Source: an uncultured Peptostreptococcaceae bacterium (GTDB lineage Bacteria; Bacillota; Clostridia; Peptostreptococcales; Peptostreptococcaceae). Taken from it: 64,000 nucleotides of DNA. The notes under the pieces were generated by a model that searched no databases, was not told where the DNA came from, and was given only the letters and a program-made list of their open reading frames with translations. The position numbers were made by a program, and so were the translations under genes. The stretch lies in contig CAMTIM010000029.1 in the NCBI GenBank assembly GCA_947072565.1, positions 62,001 to 126,000 on the forward strand. The letters are read 5' to 3'. Below are positions 35,700 through 45,807 of the stretch, piece by piece (positions within the stretch are counted from its first letter, which is position 1; every line of letters starts with the position of its first letter).

Positions 35700-36810
35700 T
35701 TATTTTTTGGATTTATTCATTTTTAAATATTCATTTATAAATAAATCTATATTTCCATCCATAGCACTATCTACATTTCCCATTTCTGCATTAGTTCTAT
35801 GATCTTTTACTAATTTGTACGGCTGGAATACATACGACCTTATTTGACTTCCCCAAGTTATTTGAGAATATTTTCCTTGAATATCTTCAATCTTTTCTTT
35901 TTGTTCAAGTTCCTTTAGCTCTATAAGTTTTGCCATAAGCATTTTCATAGCTGTATCTTTATTTTTATGCTGTGATCTTTCATTTTGACATTGAACTACA
36001 ACACCAGTCGGTATATGAGTTATTCTTACTGCTGAGTCTGTAGTGTTTACATGTTGACCTCCTGCACCAGAAGCTCTATATGTATCAATTTTTAAATCAA
36101 CAGGGTTTATATCTATGTGTATACTATCGTCTAACTCAGGTATAACATCTATAGATGCAAATGATGTATGTCTTTTTCCTGATGGATCAAAAGGAGATAT
36201 TCTAACTAAACGATGAACCCCTTTTTCACTTCTTAGATATCCATAAACATTAATACCTTCTATAAGTAATGTTGCACTTTTTATTCCTGCTTCAGGGTCT
36301 GATATCATGTCTAATATTTTAACCTTATAGCCTTTACCTTCGCTCCATCTTATATACATTCTTAATAACATTTGTGCCCAATCCTGAGCATCTAATCCAC
36401 CAGTTCCTGCATTTATAGATAGTATCGCATTATTTTTATCATATTCACCACTTAAAAGAGTCTTTATCGTTAAACTGTCTATTTCTTTTTCAAGATTTAC
36501 TATTGATTCTTCGATTTCTCTTTCAATAGATTCATCATTTTCTTCTAAACCTAATTCTATTAAAACTTCTATTTCTTCTAAAGCATCTTTTAAAAACTGA
36601 TGCTCTTCTACTGTTTCTTTTAATGATTTATTATTTTGAAGAATTTTTTGTGCAAGTTCATTGTCATTCCAAAAATCTTGCTCATTCATTTTTTCTTCAT
36701 TTTCATTTATATCAATTAATAATGAATCAATGTCAAAGAGAAGCCCTCAATTCTTCTATATTTGAAGATATACTCTCCACACTATTTCTATAATCTTGTA
36801 ATTTTAACAT
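35700..36810 (-). CDS. prfB: Peptide chain release factor 2, with programmed +1 frameshift
   Basis: RF2 ends translation at UGA and UAA. The protein is made from two frames. Codons 1-25 start at the ATG at 36810 and end in CTT (36738-36736) followed by an in-frame TGA (36735-36733). A +1 slip at CTTTGAC then opens the long frame (from GAC at 36734) down to 35700, giving about 369 aa, the normal RF2 length. The SPF stop-recognition motif (VRISPFD) and the GGQ motif (SGAGGQHVN) are present. The SD-like stimulator is GAGGG, placed a little farther from the slip site than in E. coli. RF2 level controls its own synthesis. Confidence 0.96.
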
Positions 36811-36825
36811 TTGTATCCTCCAAAA

Positions 36826-39498
36826 CTATTTACCACAACACTTTTTGTATTTCTTTCCACTTCCACAAGGGCAGTCATCATTTCTACCTATTGCATCGTC
36901 TTTTTTAATAGTTTTATTTGCTGGTTCATCAACTGCATTAGATGATAAATGTTCAACATCTATAATTTGTTTTCTCTCTACAGGTTCTTCTATAGTTATA
37001 TTAAATAAATATTTTACAGTGTCTTCTTTGATGTGTTTAGTCATTTCATCAAACATATCAAAACCTTCTATTTTGTATGCAGCCACAGGATCTTGTTGCC
37101 CTATTGCACGAAGTCCTATACCTTGACGTAATTGGTCCATAGCATCTATATGGTCTATCCAGTGGTTATCAACTGATTGAAGTAATATTACTCTTTCTAC
37201 TTCTCTCATTCTTTCAGAACCTATTCTTTCTTCTTTTCCACCATACATCTTCATTGCTATTTCATAAACAGCATCTATTATTTCTTGTGTTTTAAATTTT
37301 TCCATGTCTGGTATTTCTATACTTCCCTTTGGCATAAACAAGTTATATAAATGATCTCTAAATCCATCTACATTAAATTCTGCTTCTTCAGTATATAAGC
37401 TTGTAGCTTCTTCTATTAAAGAACTTATCATTCCTTGTATTTGCTCTTTTAAGTTTTCACCTTCTAATACACGTCTTCTTTCAGCATAGATTATTTCTCT
37501 TTGCTTATTCATAACATCATCATATTGAAGTACATGCTTTCTTATTCCGAAGTTTCTACCTTCTACTTTCTTTTGTGCACCTTCTATCGATTTACTCAAC
37601 ATCTTGTGCTCTATTGGCATATCTTCTTCAAGACCTATTTTCTCTACTACTGTAGATATTCTATCACTTCCGAATAATCTCATAAGGTCATCATCTAGTC
37701 CTATGTAAAATCTTGAACTACCTGGGTCACCTTGACGACCAGCACGACCTCTTAACTGATTATCTATTCTTCTAGATTCATGTCTCTCTGTACCTATTAT
37801 AGCTAATCCACCAGCTTTAACAACTTCAGCTTGTTCTTCACTTATTTGATCTTTATATTTTTCATATAATTTTTGGTATTTTTCTCTAGCTTTAAATAAT
37901 TCTTCATTACCTTCAACTTCCATACCTTCTAAAGGTGAATCTACTTTATTTATTACTGAATCATCATATTTTAATCTCTTCATTTCTTTTTTAGTTAAGA
38001 ATGTAGGATTCCCTCCTAAAACTATATCTGTACCACGCCCTGCCATATTAGTTGCTATTGTAACTGCTCCTAATCTACCAGCTTGTGCTATTATTTCAGC
38101 CTCTTTATCATGGTGTTTAGCATTTAATACTTCATGCTTAACTCCTCTTTTCTTTAATAATTGAGATAAGATTTCTGAGTTTTCTATTGATACAGTACCT
38201 ACAAGTATTGGTTGTTTAGATGCATGTCTTTCTATTATATCTTCTACTACTGCATTAAACTTACCTTTTGAACTTTTGTATACTGCATCTGGTAAATCTT
38301 CTCTTAGTATATCTCTATTAGTAGGAATTTGAACAACATCCATTTTATATATTGCTTTAAATTCTTCTTCTTCCGTTTTTGCTGTACCCGTCATACCTGC
38401 AAGTTTTTTATACATTCTAAAGTAATTTTGGAATGTAACAGTTGCTAAAGTTTTAGATTCTCTTTGTATCTTTAATCCTTCTTTAGCTTCTATAGCTTGG
38501 TGTAGACCTTCTGAATATCTTCTACCAAACATAAGTCTTCCTGTAAATTCATCTACTATTACTATTTCTCCGTCTTTAGATACATAATCAACATCACGCT
38601 TCATTATTACATGAGCTTTTAAAGCTTGATTTATATGATGATATAATTCCATGTGAATTACATCAGTTATATTGTCTACATTAAAGTATACTTCTGCTTT
38701 TTGTACACCTGAATCAGTTAATGTTACTGATTTTTGCTTTTCATCTAATTCATAGTTTTCTGGCTTTAATGTTAATACAAAAGTGTTAGCATCTGCATAT
38801 AAATGTGTAGATTTGTCCCCAGGACCAGATATTATAAGAGGAGTTCTAGCCTCATCAACAAGGATTGAATCGACCTCATCGACTATAGCATAATTTAACT
38901 CTCTTTGAACCATTTGTTCTTTATGTATTACCATATTATCCTTTAAGTAATCAAATCCATATTCATTATTTGTTCCGTAAGTTATATCACATTCATATTG
39001 AGCTCTTCTAGTTTGAGGGTCTTGACCATGAACTATTACCCCTACAGTCATTCCAAGGAACTCATATACTTTACCCATTTGTTCTTTATCACGTTTTGCT
39101 AAGTAATCATTTACTGTAACAACATGTACCCCTTTACCTGTAAGAGCATTTAAATAAACAGGTGCTGTTCCAACTAATGTCTTACCTTCACCTGTTTTCA
39201 TCTCAGCTATTCTTCCTTGGTGAAGAACAATCCCACCAATAAGCTGTACTCTATAGTGTGTCATTCCTAACACTCTCTTTGAAGCTTCTCTCACTACTGA
39301 AAAAGCCTCTGTTAGTATGTCATCTACACTCTCTCCTTTTCTTAATCTATCTCTGAATATGTCGGTCATACCCTTAAGTTCTTTATCCGACATAGCTTCA
39401 AATTTAGGCTGTAATAAATCTATTTCATCAACTATTTTATTAAACTTTTTTAGTTCTTTTTTATCTGCCATGTTAAATAAACCATCTAAAAATCCCAT
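36826..39498 (-). CDS. secA: Preprotein translocase ATPase SecA
   Basis: The motor of the Sec export pathway. The protein is 890 aa, with Walker [10 protein letters not shown] at 100-108, [16 protein letters not shown], and the [12 protein letters not shown] helicase motif. The C-terminal zinc motif [13 protein letters not shown] (SecB/lipid contact) is complete, so this is the housekeeping SecA1 type. The ATG at 39498 (MGFLDGLF) is correctly spaced from GAGGAGAG; the ATG at 39507 is too close. It lies 15 bases upstream of prfB, the classic secA-prfB pair. Confidence 0.97.
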   Translation of the reverse strand: MGFLDGLFNMADKKELKKFNKIVDEIDLLQPKFEAMSDKELKGMTDIFRDRLRKGESVDDILTEAFSVVREASKRVLGMTHYRVQLIGGIVLHQGRIAEMKTGEGKTLVGTAPVYLNALTGKGVHVVTVNDYLAKRDKEQMGKVYEFLGMTVGVIVHGQDPQTRRAQYECDITYGTNNEYGFDYLKDNMVIHKEQMVQRELNYAIVDEVDSILVDEARTPLIISGPGDKSTHLYADANTFVLTLKPENYELDEKQKSVTLTDSGVQKAEVYFNVDNITDVIHMELYHHINQALKAHVIMKRDVDYVSKDGEIVIVDEFTGRLMFGRRYSEGLHQAIEAKEGLKIQRESKTLATVTFQNYFRMYKKLAGMTGTAKTEEEEFKAIYKMDVVQIPTNRDILREDLPDAVYKSSKGKFNAVVEDIIERHASKQPILVGTVSIENSEILSQLLKKRGVKHEVLNAKHHDKEAEIIAQAGRLGAVTIATNMAGRGTDIVLGGNPTFLTKKEMKRLKYDDSVINKVDSPLEGMEVEGNEELFKAREKYQKLYEKYKDQISEEQAEVVKAGGLAIIGTERHESRRIDNQLRGRAGRQGDPGSSRFYIGLDDDLMRLFGSDRISTVVEKIGLEEDMPIEHKMLSKSIEGAQKKVEGRNFGIRKHVLQYDDVMNKQREIIYAERRRVLEGENLKEQIQGMISSLIEEATSLYTEEAEFNVDGFRDHLYNLFMPKGSIEIPDMEKFKTQEIIDAVYEIAMKMYGGKEERIGSERMREVERVILLQSVDNHWIDHIDAMDQLRQGIGLRAIGQQDPVAAYKIEGFDMFDEMTKHIKEDTVKYLFNITIEEPVERKQIIDVEHLSSNAVDEPANKTIKKDDAIGRNDDCPCGSGKKYKKCCGK

Positions 39499-39634
39499 GT
39501 TCAGCATCTCTCCTCGCTCAATTTTTATACTATTATATATTTTACCATAAAAGTACTATATTTTATATTGTATATTTATCATTGTATTTTTTGTACTAAA
39601 GTATTAATTTAAACTATATAATAATAATTAATTT

Positions 39635-39673
39635 AAAAAAGCTATCGATAATTAAATCTATCGATAGCTTTTT
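39635..39673. terminator. Terminator of hpf
   Basis: AAAAAGCTATCGAT pairs with ATCGATAGCTTTTT around a short AT loop; A and T runs on both sides. Confidence 0.9.
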
Positions 39674-39690
39674 AATTAATTTAATTTATC

Positions 39691-40239
39691 TTATTCATGT
39701 TCTAATAATCCATATCCACCATTTCTACGTTTATATACAATAGATATATCATCTGTATCTATATTTCTAAACATGTAGAAATCATGTTCACTTAATTCCA
39801 TTTGTAATACAGCTTCTTCTGCACCCATAGGTTTCATACCAAACTTTTTATTTCTTTCTATTACTATGTTTAGTCTATCATCTTCTTCAAATTCTGGTTC
39901 TACTTCTCCTGAATCTATTCCATGGAATCTTATACTTTCATTGCTTTGGTGTTTATCTTGTAATCTATTTTTATATCTTCTTAATTGTTTATTTAATTTA
40001 TCATATACAACATCTATAGCAGCATATAAATTTTCTTCTATATCTTCAGCTCTTATTATTGGCCCACTTATAGGTATTATTGTTACTTCTATCTTATGTC
40101 TAGCTTTTCTAGCGCTAACTGTTGCCTTAACTTCTGTTTCAGGGTGAAGGTAATATTCTAATCTTTCGATTTTCTCTTGTATTGCCTCTTTGATTCCATC
40201 TGTCAGTTCCATTTGTTTTCCAGATATTATTATGTTCAT
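39691..40239 (-). CDS. hpf: Long-form ribosome hibernation promoting factor (RaiA/HPF)
   Basis: HPF binds 30S subunits and pairs 70S ribosomes into inactive 100S dimers in stationary phase. The 182-aa protein is the long form: RaiA-like domain at 1-100 (SARKARHKIEVTIIP), a charged linker, and the dimerising domain at about 120-182 (KKFGMKPMGAEEAVLQMELSEHDFYMFRN). It has its own promoter and RBS GAAGGGAGA. The raiA RNA lies upstream. A DnaA-box-like cluster sits between the RNA and this gene. Confidence 0.95.
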   Translation of the reverse strand: MNIIISGKQMELTDGIKEAIQEKIERLEYYLHPETEVKATVSARKARHKIEVTIIPISGPIIRAEDIEENLYAAIDVVYDKLNKQLRRYKNRLQDKHQSNESIRFHGIDSGEVEPEFEEDDRLNIVIERNKKFGMKPMGAEEAVLQMELSEHDFYMFRNIDTDDISIVYKRRNGGYGLLEHE

Positions 40240-40305
40240 AAAAACATCTCCCTTCGGTTATAGCAGTTTAAAGTTTTTATACTTTAATAATAAATTCTAT
40301 ATTAA

Positions 40306-40334
40306 ATTATAAAATCCTTTGTTTTTATTGTTAA
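40306..40334 (-). promoter_or_regulatory. hpf promoter
   Basis: Minus strand TTAACA (40329-40334), 17-base spacer, TATAAT (40306-40311). The leader is about 60 bases. Confidence 0.85.
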
Positions 40335-40405
40335 CTTTTATAATTTAATATATTCAAATAAAATAACAAAAATTTTTGAAAATTAATGTTATTTTATATA
40401 CTATA

Positions 40406-40509
40406 TGTGGATTGTTTTAAATACAAAACTGTGGATAGTGTGGATAGTTTTGTTAATAACTCTATTTTTTGTGTATTTTAAGCTATTTATCTATATCTAT
40501 ATATCCACA
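40406..40509. promoter_or_regulatory. Cluster of DnaA-box-like sites upstream of hpf
   Basis: TGTGGATTG (40406-40414), two exactly adjacent TGTGGATAG copies (40430-40438 and 40439-40447) and ATATCCACA (40501-40509). Each keeps the core of the DnaA box TTATCCACA with one or two changes at the edges. Biological role is not known. Confidence 0.45.
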
Positions 40510-40669
40510 AATATCAACAATAGTTGTTATTTATTTGTGAATTAGTGTCGTAATTTTATATTTTTTATACAATTTTTATACTTTTTTAGTTTTTTGTCGT
40601 ATAAAAATAAATTAGCTTTTTTAATCAAAAAAATTTAATATTTAGCTGTACAATTAGTATTTTTACAAC

Positions 40670-40694
40670 AAAAAAAGCACCTATAAAGGTACTT
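40670..40694 (-). terminator. Terminator of the raiA RNA
   Basis: AAGTACCT, four-base loop, AGGTGCTT (one wobble), then seven Ts on the minus strand. Confidence 0.88.
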
Positions 40695-40906
40695 TAGGAT
40701 ATCTAGCTGACCTGGTTTTTGACCCCACACTCGCCTACTGGAGCTTTCGCTTGGGTTCGCCGCACTATTAACTCTCTCGATTTTATTATCGGTAGGTCTT
40801 ACTTCTAAGCCGCACCATGATCATCAACCCAATTTTTAGGGTTAACTTACGTGGATCCCTTTGCCTGCGACTGGCTTGGACTTTCAACCACAGACCTAAA
40901 TATCAC
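40670..40906 (-). ncRNA. raiA-motif noncoding RNA
   Basis: A G+C-richer structured RNA of about 237 bases between comF and hpf. The ends pair: GATATTTAG (40904-40896) with CTAGATATC (40706-40698), continued by CTG-TGGTT with AACCA-CAG. Inner blocks include GTTGAAAGTCCAAGCC, AGTTAACCCTAAAA/TTGGGTTGAT, GTGCGGCTTAG and GCGAACCCAAGCGAAAGC. It has its own promoter and terminator and no ORF. The raiA motif is a known conserved RNA found between comFC and raiA/hpf genes in clostridia, with a reported role in sporulation. The assignment rests on position, size and structure. Confidence 0.82.
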
Positions 40907-40912
40907 TTGTTT

Positions 40913-40941
40913 ATTTTAATATTTTAATGTTGATATGTCAA
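40913..40941 (-). promoter_or_regulatory. Promoter of the raiA RNA
   Basis: Minus strand TTGACA (40936-40941), 17-base spacer, TAAAAT (40913-40918). It starts just after the comF stop codon, so the RNA can be made independently of comF. Confidence 0.88.
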
Positions 40942-40948
40942 TAGTAAT

Positions 40949-41731
40949 TTATTCTAATACATAACAATCATTGGTTTTTGTTAGGAAAGACATAACATAC
41001 ACCTTATTTATACCATTTAATTTAAGAATTTTAGATATTTCATTTACTGTTGTTCCTGTTGTAAATATGTCATCTATAAGTAATACATTTTTATTTTTTA
41101 AGTTTTGTTTAGTATCTTTAACTATAAATACATTTTTCAGTTCTTTTTTTCTTTCTTCTTTGCTAAGATTGTATAATCTTTTTGTATTTTTATTTCTCCC
41201 TATCGCATCTACAACTGGCATTTCAATTGTTTTGCTCAAATACTTTGCTATCTTTTGAGATTGGTTAAATCCTCTTTTCTTTAAACGTTTTTTATGTAAT
41301 GGAACAAACAATATGTAATCAAATTTTATACTTTCTATATCTAACTTTTCTTTCATTATATTTGCTATATACTTACTCATATAAGTTTTATTGCTATATT
41401 TTAAACCAAATACCATCTTTTTGCTAAAATCAGTGTACTCTACACATGATATAGATTTATCAAAATAAAAATTTTTTCTAAAACAATAACTACATCCAGT
41501 TATATCTATTTTTTCTAAAGAATGATTTATTATTGGCTTTCCGCATTTAATGCAGCCATCCTTTATAAAATGTAATTCCTTAAAACAATTTTTACACATA
41601 GAATATGTATTTTCTTTATTTATAGGTTTATTACATATGATACAAGTTATATTTTCAGGATATATAAATTCTAAAAATACATTTATTATGTTTTTAAATA
41701 TGTCATGTTTTTTATTTAAATAACTTTTCAT
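40949..41731 (-). CDS. comF: ComF/ComFC family phosphoribosyltransferase-like protein
   Basis: A 260-aa late-competence-type protein. An N-terminal zinc-ribbon region has four CxxC pairs (CIIC, CKNC, CIKC, CSYC, residues about 35-85). The phosphoribosyltransferase domain follows, with VLLIDDIFTTGTT near residue 215. ComFC acts with ComFA in DNA uptake in Bacillus; it is also conserved in bacteria not known to be competent. It directly follows recD2 with a two-base gap. Confidence 0.92.
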   Translation of the reverse strand: MKSYLNKKHDIFKNIINVFLEFIYPENITCIICNKPINKENTYSMCKNCFKELHFIKDGCIKCGKPIINHSLEKIDITGCSYCFRKNFYFDKSISCVEYTDFSKKMVFGLKYSNKTYMSKYIANIMKEKLDIESIKFDYILFVPLHKKRLKKRGFNQSQKIAKYLSKTIEMPVVDAIGRNKNTKRLYNLSKEERKKELKNVFIVKDTKQNLKNKNVLLIDDIFTTGTTVNEISKILKLNGINKVYVMSFLTKTNDCYVLE

Positions 41732-41733
41732 AT

Positions 41734-43956
41734 TTATTTAACTAACAACCCTTCTTCTCTGAATTTATTTAGTTTATAAGCTAGGTTAGAGTATCTATCA
41801 TTAGTTCTATTATTTTTTATCATATACTCTAAATATTTAACATCTCCAACTAATACAACTAATTTCTTAGCTCTTGTTACTGCTGTATATAATAAATTAC
41901 GGCTAAGTAACATTGGCGGAGCCCATGTTATAGGAATTATAACTACTGGAAACTCACTTCCTTGGCTTTTATGTATTGTCGTACAAAAACTATGGTCTAA
42001 CTCATCTAATTCATCATATTTATAGGCTACTATTTTGACTTGGTCAAATAATACATATATAGTTCTTTTATCTTTGTCTATATGATATATATATCCAATA
42101 TCTCCATTGTATACACCTTCTCCGCTATCGCTTCTATCTTCATTTTCCCACTTTTTAGTGTAGTTATTTTTAATTTGCATAACTTTATCACCAACTCTAA
42201 AAAGCCTTTTTTGAAAGTTTTCTTCCACTTTAAATTTTTCCGATTTGTTAAGATACTTCTGTAACTCAATGTTAAGGTTGGTTACTCCTAAATCGCCTTT
42301 TCTCATTGATGCTAATATTTGTATATCTTTTAGCTTATCTACATTATAAAATTTAGGTAACCTTTCATTAACTAATCCAACTATTTCTTGTAATATATCT
42401 TCATTAGTATCTTTTTTTATAAAGAAAAAATCTTTTCCTTTTGAATTTAAATGTAGGGGCTCTCCATTATTTATCTTATGGGCATTGACTACTATCATAC
42501 TTTCTTGAGCTTGTCTAAATATTTCATTTAATCTAACTACATTTATAACACTAGATTCAATCATATCTTTTAGTACGTTTCCTGCACCTACCGACGGTAA
42601 CTGGTCACTATCTCCAACTAATATAACCCTAGTTCCAGGCTTTATAGCTCTTAATAAACTATACATAAGTAAAATATCTACCATTGATAACTCGTCTATT
42701 ATTATTACATCAGCTTTAATTGGCTCTTCTTCATTTTTCATAAACTTAAGCTCATCACTATCAGTTGCATATCCCATTTCTAGCAATCTATGTATCGTTT
42801 TAGCTTCTTTACTTGATGTTTCACTCATTCTCTTAGCTGCTCGTCCCGTTGGAGCTGCTAATATTACCTCTTGTTTATTATTTTCAAAGATTTTTATTAT
42901 AGTATTTATAGTTGTAGTTTTTCCAGTTCCAGGTCCACCAGTTATTATCACTACTCCATTTTCTATAGCTTCTTTTACTGCTAATGCTTGATTTTTAGCT
43001 AATTTAATATCCTCTTGTTCTTCCACACATTCTATTTCTTTTTCTATATCTATATTTAGGTCTTTAAATTCAAATTGAGATAATTTTATTATTTGTTTAC
43101 ATACGCCATTTTCAGATAAATAATATGGAATTAAGTATATTAAATTTGTTCCATCCATTTTTTCTATGTGAATTTTTTGGTCATAAATTAAATCCATTAT
43201 ACATTCTTCAATAATTGGTGATTGCACTTCTAATAATTTTACAGATTCTTGAATTAAAATATTTTGTGGTAGATAAGTATGCCCGCTACTTAAAGATTGG
43301 TTTAATGCATATAAAATTCCTTGTGCTACTCTATCCTTAGAATTTTTTTCTATTCCTATTTTACTCGCTATATTATCAGCTATTTTAAATCCTATACCCC
43401 TTATATCTTCGGCAAGTTTATATGGATTTTTATTTATTACTTCAATAGCTTTATTTTTATATTTTTTGTATATTTTCATACAATAATTAGGAGTAATTCC
43501 ATATGGAGACAACTCTATAATTACATTTCTAAGTTCTCTATTTTCTTCATAACTTTTTACTATTTGATCTATTTTTTTACTTCCTATACCTTCGACTTCT
43601 TTCAATCTTTCTGGCATCGTTTGAATTATATCTAAAGTGTTAACCCCAAACTTCTCTACTATCCTCTTAGCCATCTTTTCACCTATACCATGTATCATTC
43701 CAGATGATAGATATACATAAATACCCTCTAGTGATGATGGTGTTACTGGCATAAATTTACTTACTTCAAATTGAGTACCATAAGTTTTATGATTTATCCA
43801 CTTACCTTCGACTTCTATACTTTCGCCTACTGATAAAGTCGGCATACATCCTACGATTACAACTTCACTTTCCGAATTTACTAAATGAGCTATGGTATAA
43901 CCATTGTCATCATTTTTAAATACTATATCACTTATCATTCCTTCTATTCTTTCCAT
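41734..43956 (-). CDS. recD2: ATP-dependent DNA helicase RecD2
   Basis: A 5'-3' superfamily 1B helicase of 740 aa. The N-terminal OB and helix-hairpin-helix region (residues 1-190; VEGIGSKKIDQI) typical of RecD2 is present. Walker A is ITGGPGTGKTT, then DELSMVD, GDSDQLPSVGAGNVL, and the C-terminal TTIHKSQGSEF and TRAKKLVVLVGD motifs. It lacks RecB/RecC partners. The ATG at 43956 has GTAGGAGAA upstream; the longer upstream reading has none. Confidence 0.95.
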   Translation of the reverse strand: MERIEGMISDIVFKNDDNGYTIAHLVNSESEVVIVGCMPTLSVGESIEVEGKWINHKTYGTQFEVSKFMPVTPSSLEGIYVYLSSGMIHGIGEKMAKRIVEKFGVNTLDIIQTMPERLKEVEGIGSKKIDQIVKSYEENRELRNVIIELSPYGITPNYCMKIYKKYKNKAIEVINKNPYKLAEDIRGIGFKIADNIASKIGIEKNSKDRVAQGILYALNQSLSSGHTYLPQNILIQESVKLLEVQSPIIEECIMDLIYDQKIHIEKMDGTNLIYLIPYYLSENGVCKQIIKLSQFEFKDLNIDIEKEIECVEEQEDIKLAKNQALAVKEAIENGVVIITGGPGTGKTTTINTIIKIFENNKQEVILAAPTGRAAKRMSETSSKEAKTIHRLLEMGYATDSDELKFMKNEEEPIKADVIIIDELSMVDILLMYSLLRAIKPGTRVILVGDSDQLPSVGAGNVLKDMIESSVINVVRLNEIFRQAQESMIVVNAHKINNGEPLHLNSKGKDFFFIKKDTNEDILQEIVGLVNERLPKFYNVDKLKDIQILASMRKGDLGVTNLNIELQKYLNKSEKFKVEENFQKRLFRVGDKVMQIKNNYTKKWENEDRSDSGEGVYNGDIGYIYHIDKDKRTIYVLFDQVKIVAYKYDELDELDHSFCTTIHKSQGSEFPVVIIPITWAPPMLLSRNLLYTAVTRAKKLVVLVGDVKYLEYMIKNNRTNDRYSNLAYKLNKFREEGLLVK

Positions 43957-44036
43957 ACTTATTCTCCTACAACAAATAATATTTGTATCGTGCACCTAAG
44001 TTGTAATTATTATACCTTTTATAGCAAATTAAATCA

Positions 44037-44086
44037 CCCCTTAAAGTAATGTTCTCCAGGTATTTTCCTGTTTATACTTTAAGGGG
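44037..44086. repeat. Long inverted repeat between metK and recD2
   Basis: CCCCTTAAAGTA (44037-44048) and TACTTTAAGGGG (44075-44086) form a perfect 12-base stem; an inner CAGG/CCTG hairpin lies in the loop. It lies downstream of metK. No good T run follows on either strand, so it is not a typical terminator. Confidence 0.6.
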
Positions 44087-44110
44087 CTTGATTATTTAAT
44101 ATATTTTAAA

Positions 44111-45304
44111 TTATTGTCCTAATGCTTCTTTTCTTAATATTTCTGCTTTATCAGTTCTTTCCCAAGTTAAGTCTATATCAGTTCTTCCTAAATGACCATA
44201 AGCTGCAACTTGCTTGTATATAGGTCTTCTTAACTCTAAGTCTCTTATTATTGCACCTGGTCTTAAGTCAAAGTGCTTGTTTACTAGGTTTACTAAAACT
44301 TCTTCTGAAACTTTTCCAGTTCCAAAAGTATCTACAAATACAGATAATGGTCTAGCAACACCTATAGCATAAGCTAATTCTATTTCACATTTATCTGCAA
44401 GTCCTGCAGCAACTATATTTTTAGCTACGTATCTTGCAGCATAAGCAGCAGATCTATCAACCTTTGTAGGATCTTTTCCTGAGAATGCTCCTCCACCGTG
44501 TCTTGAGTATCCACCGTAAGTATCTATTATTATTTTTCTTCCTGTAAGACCTGTATCCCCTTGAGGTCCTCCTATAACGAATCTTCCTGTTGGGTTGATG
44601 TATATTATAGTTTCTTCATCAAGTAATTCAGCAGGTATAACAGCTTTTATAACATGCTCTATTAAATCTTTTCTTATTGTTTCATTATCAACTTCTTCTC
44701 CATGTTGAGTTGATATAAGAATAGTATGAACTCTAACTATTTTAGCTCCGTCATATTCAACTGTAACTTGAGTTTTTCCATCTGGTCTTAAGTATTCTAA
44801 TAATCCTGATTTTCTAACTTCAGTTAATCTTCTAGCTAATTTATGAGCTAATGATATTGGTAAAGGCATTAATTCTTCAGTTTCGTTACATGCAAATCCA
44901 AACATTATACCTTGATCTCCAGCCCCGATAGCCTCGATTTCTTCTTCTGTTTCTTGTCCTACTTTACTCTCTAAAGCTTCATCAACACCCATTGCTATAT
45001 CCCCTGATTGTTCATCTATTGAAGTTATAACTGAGCAAGTATTGCAGTCAAATCCAAATTTAGCTCTTGTATACCCTATTTCTTTTACTGTATTTCTTAC
45101 TACTTTTGGGATATCTACATATGCAGATGTACTTATTTCACCTGCTACTAAAACTAATCCTGTAGTTACTACTGTTTCACAAGCTACTCTTGATAGAGGG
45201 TCTTTCTCTAATAATGCATCTAGTATTGCGTCTGATATTTGGTCACAAATTTTATCTGGATGCCCTTCTGTTACTGATTCCGATGTAAATAAATGTCTTG
45301 CCAT
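44111..45304 (-). CDS. metK: S-adenosylmethionine synthetase
   Basis: It makes SAM from methionine and ATP. The protein is 397 aa and begins [22 protein letters not shown]. The ATP-binding [10 protein letters not shown] and P-loop-like [19 protein letters not shown] are present. The ATG at 45304 follows AAGGAGGAA; the longer reading lacks a site. A SAM-I riboswitch controls the gene, closing a feedback loop on its own product. Confidence 0.97.
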   Translation of the reverse strand: MARHLFTSESVTEGHPDKICDQISDAILDALLEKDPLSRVACETVVTTGLVLVAGEISTSAYVDIPKVVRNTVKEIGYTRAKFGFDCNTCSVITSIDEQSGDIAMGVDEALESKVGQETEEEIEAIGAGDQGIMFGFACNETEELMPLPISLAHKLARRLTEVRKSGLLEYLRPDGKTQVTVEYDGAKIVRVHTILISTQHGEEVDNETIRKDLIEHVIKAVIPAELLDEETIIYINPTGRFVIGGPQGDTGLTGRKIIIDTYGGYSRHGGGAFSGKDPTKVDRSAAYAARYVAKNIVAAGLADKCEIELAYAIGVARPLSVFVDTFGTGKVSEEVLVNLVNKHFDLRPGAIIRDLELRRPIYKQVAAYGHLGRTDIDLTWERTDKAEILRKEALGQ

Positions 45305-45421
45305 TTTTTGTTTCCTCCTTAATTTATAATATATTTTAATTTGCACAGGCCTGAGGTTACCTATACGTTAAATACTAATTAGACTTTATAAAGTAACAGT
45401 TTAGCAATTTATTATTGAATT

Positions 45422-45589
45422 AAAAAAACCTCTTCTTAGACAAGAAGAGGTTAATTAGTATATATCAATACGTTAATTAACTAACCTCATCTTCCAAAAC
45501 TGTATAGTCTCGTAGGATTTAGCACCATTTCCCAAATGGGTGGTTGCCGGGCTTCACAGGGCCTATCCCTCCGCCACTCTTGATAAGGT
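45422..45589 (-). promoter_or_regulatory. SAM-I riboswitch (S-box) with terminator
   Basis: The aptamer (45484-45589) shows S-box blocks in order on the minus strand: CTTATCAAGAG, GGCGGAGGGA, GGCCCTGTGAAGCCCGGCAACC, ATGGTGCTAAATCC and GATGAGG. The terminator is AACCTCTTCTT/AAGAAGAGGTT (45427-45452) with a T run. GAGGTTAGTTAAT of the 3' aptamer side can pair with ATTAACCTC to form the antiterminator. Confidence 0.97.
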
Positions 45590-45639
45590 AATCAAGAAAA
45601 ATTATTAAGTTCTTTTTTATTTATTTATTACTGAATAAT

Positions 45640-45668
45640 ACTTTACCCTAATTTTAAATTTATGTCAA
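45640..45668 (-). promoter_or_regulatory. metK promoter
   Basis: Minus strand TTGACA (45663-45668), 17-base spacer, TAAAGT (45640-45645), about 45 bases before the riboswitch aptamer. Confidence 0.85.
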
Positions 45669-45708
45669 TATTTTTTTATTTAAAAATATATTTTTTTTAC
45701 TATATAGT

Positions 45709-45766
45709 ATCCTATCTTAACTTAATTTCATATTATATCTTATCTACTTTAAGATAGGTCTTTTTT
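45709..45766 (+). other. Hairpin with T run upstream of yyaC
   Basis: CCTATCTTAA and TTAAGATAGG are 28 bases apart and followed by TCTTTTTT. It looks like a plus-strand terminator placed in front of the yyaC gene; its target transcript is unknown. Confidence 0.5.
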
Positions 45767-45807
45767 AAGTCAAATTTTCATATATTTCTTTTGAAGGGGG
45801 TGTTCCT

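Noticed and set aside
40670-40906. 6S RNA, SRP RNA or RNase P RNA as the identity of the structured RNA upstream of hpf
   Set aside because: The conserved blocks of these RNAs (SRP GGAAG tetraloop region, RNase P P4 GAGGAAAGTCC) are not there, while position between comF and hpf and the size fit the raiA motif.
42078-42269. Short minus-strand frame inside recD2
   Set aside because: It overlaps a real conserved gene in another frame and lacks a start signal.
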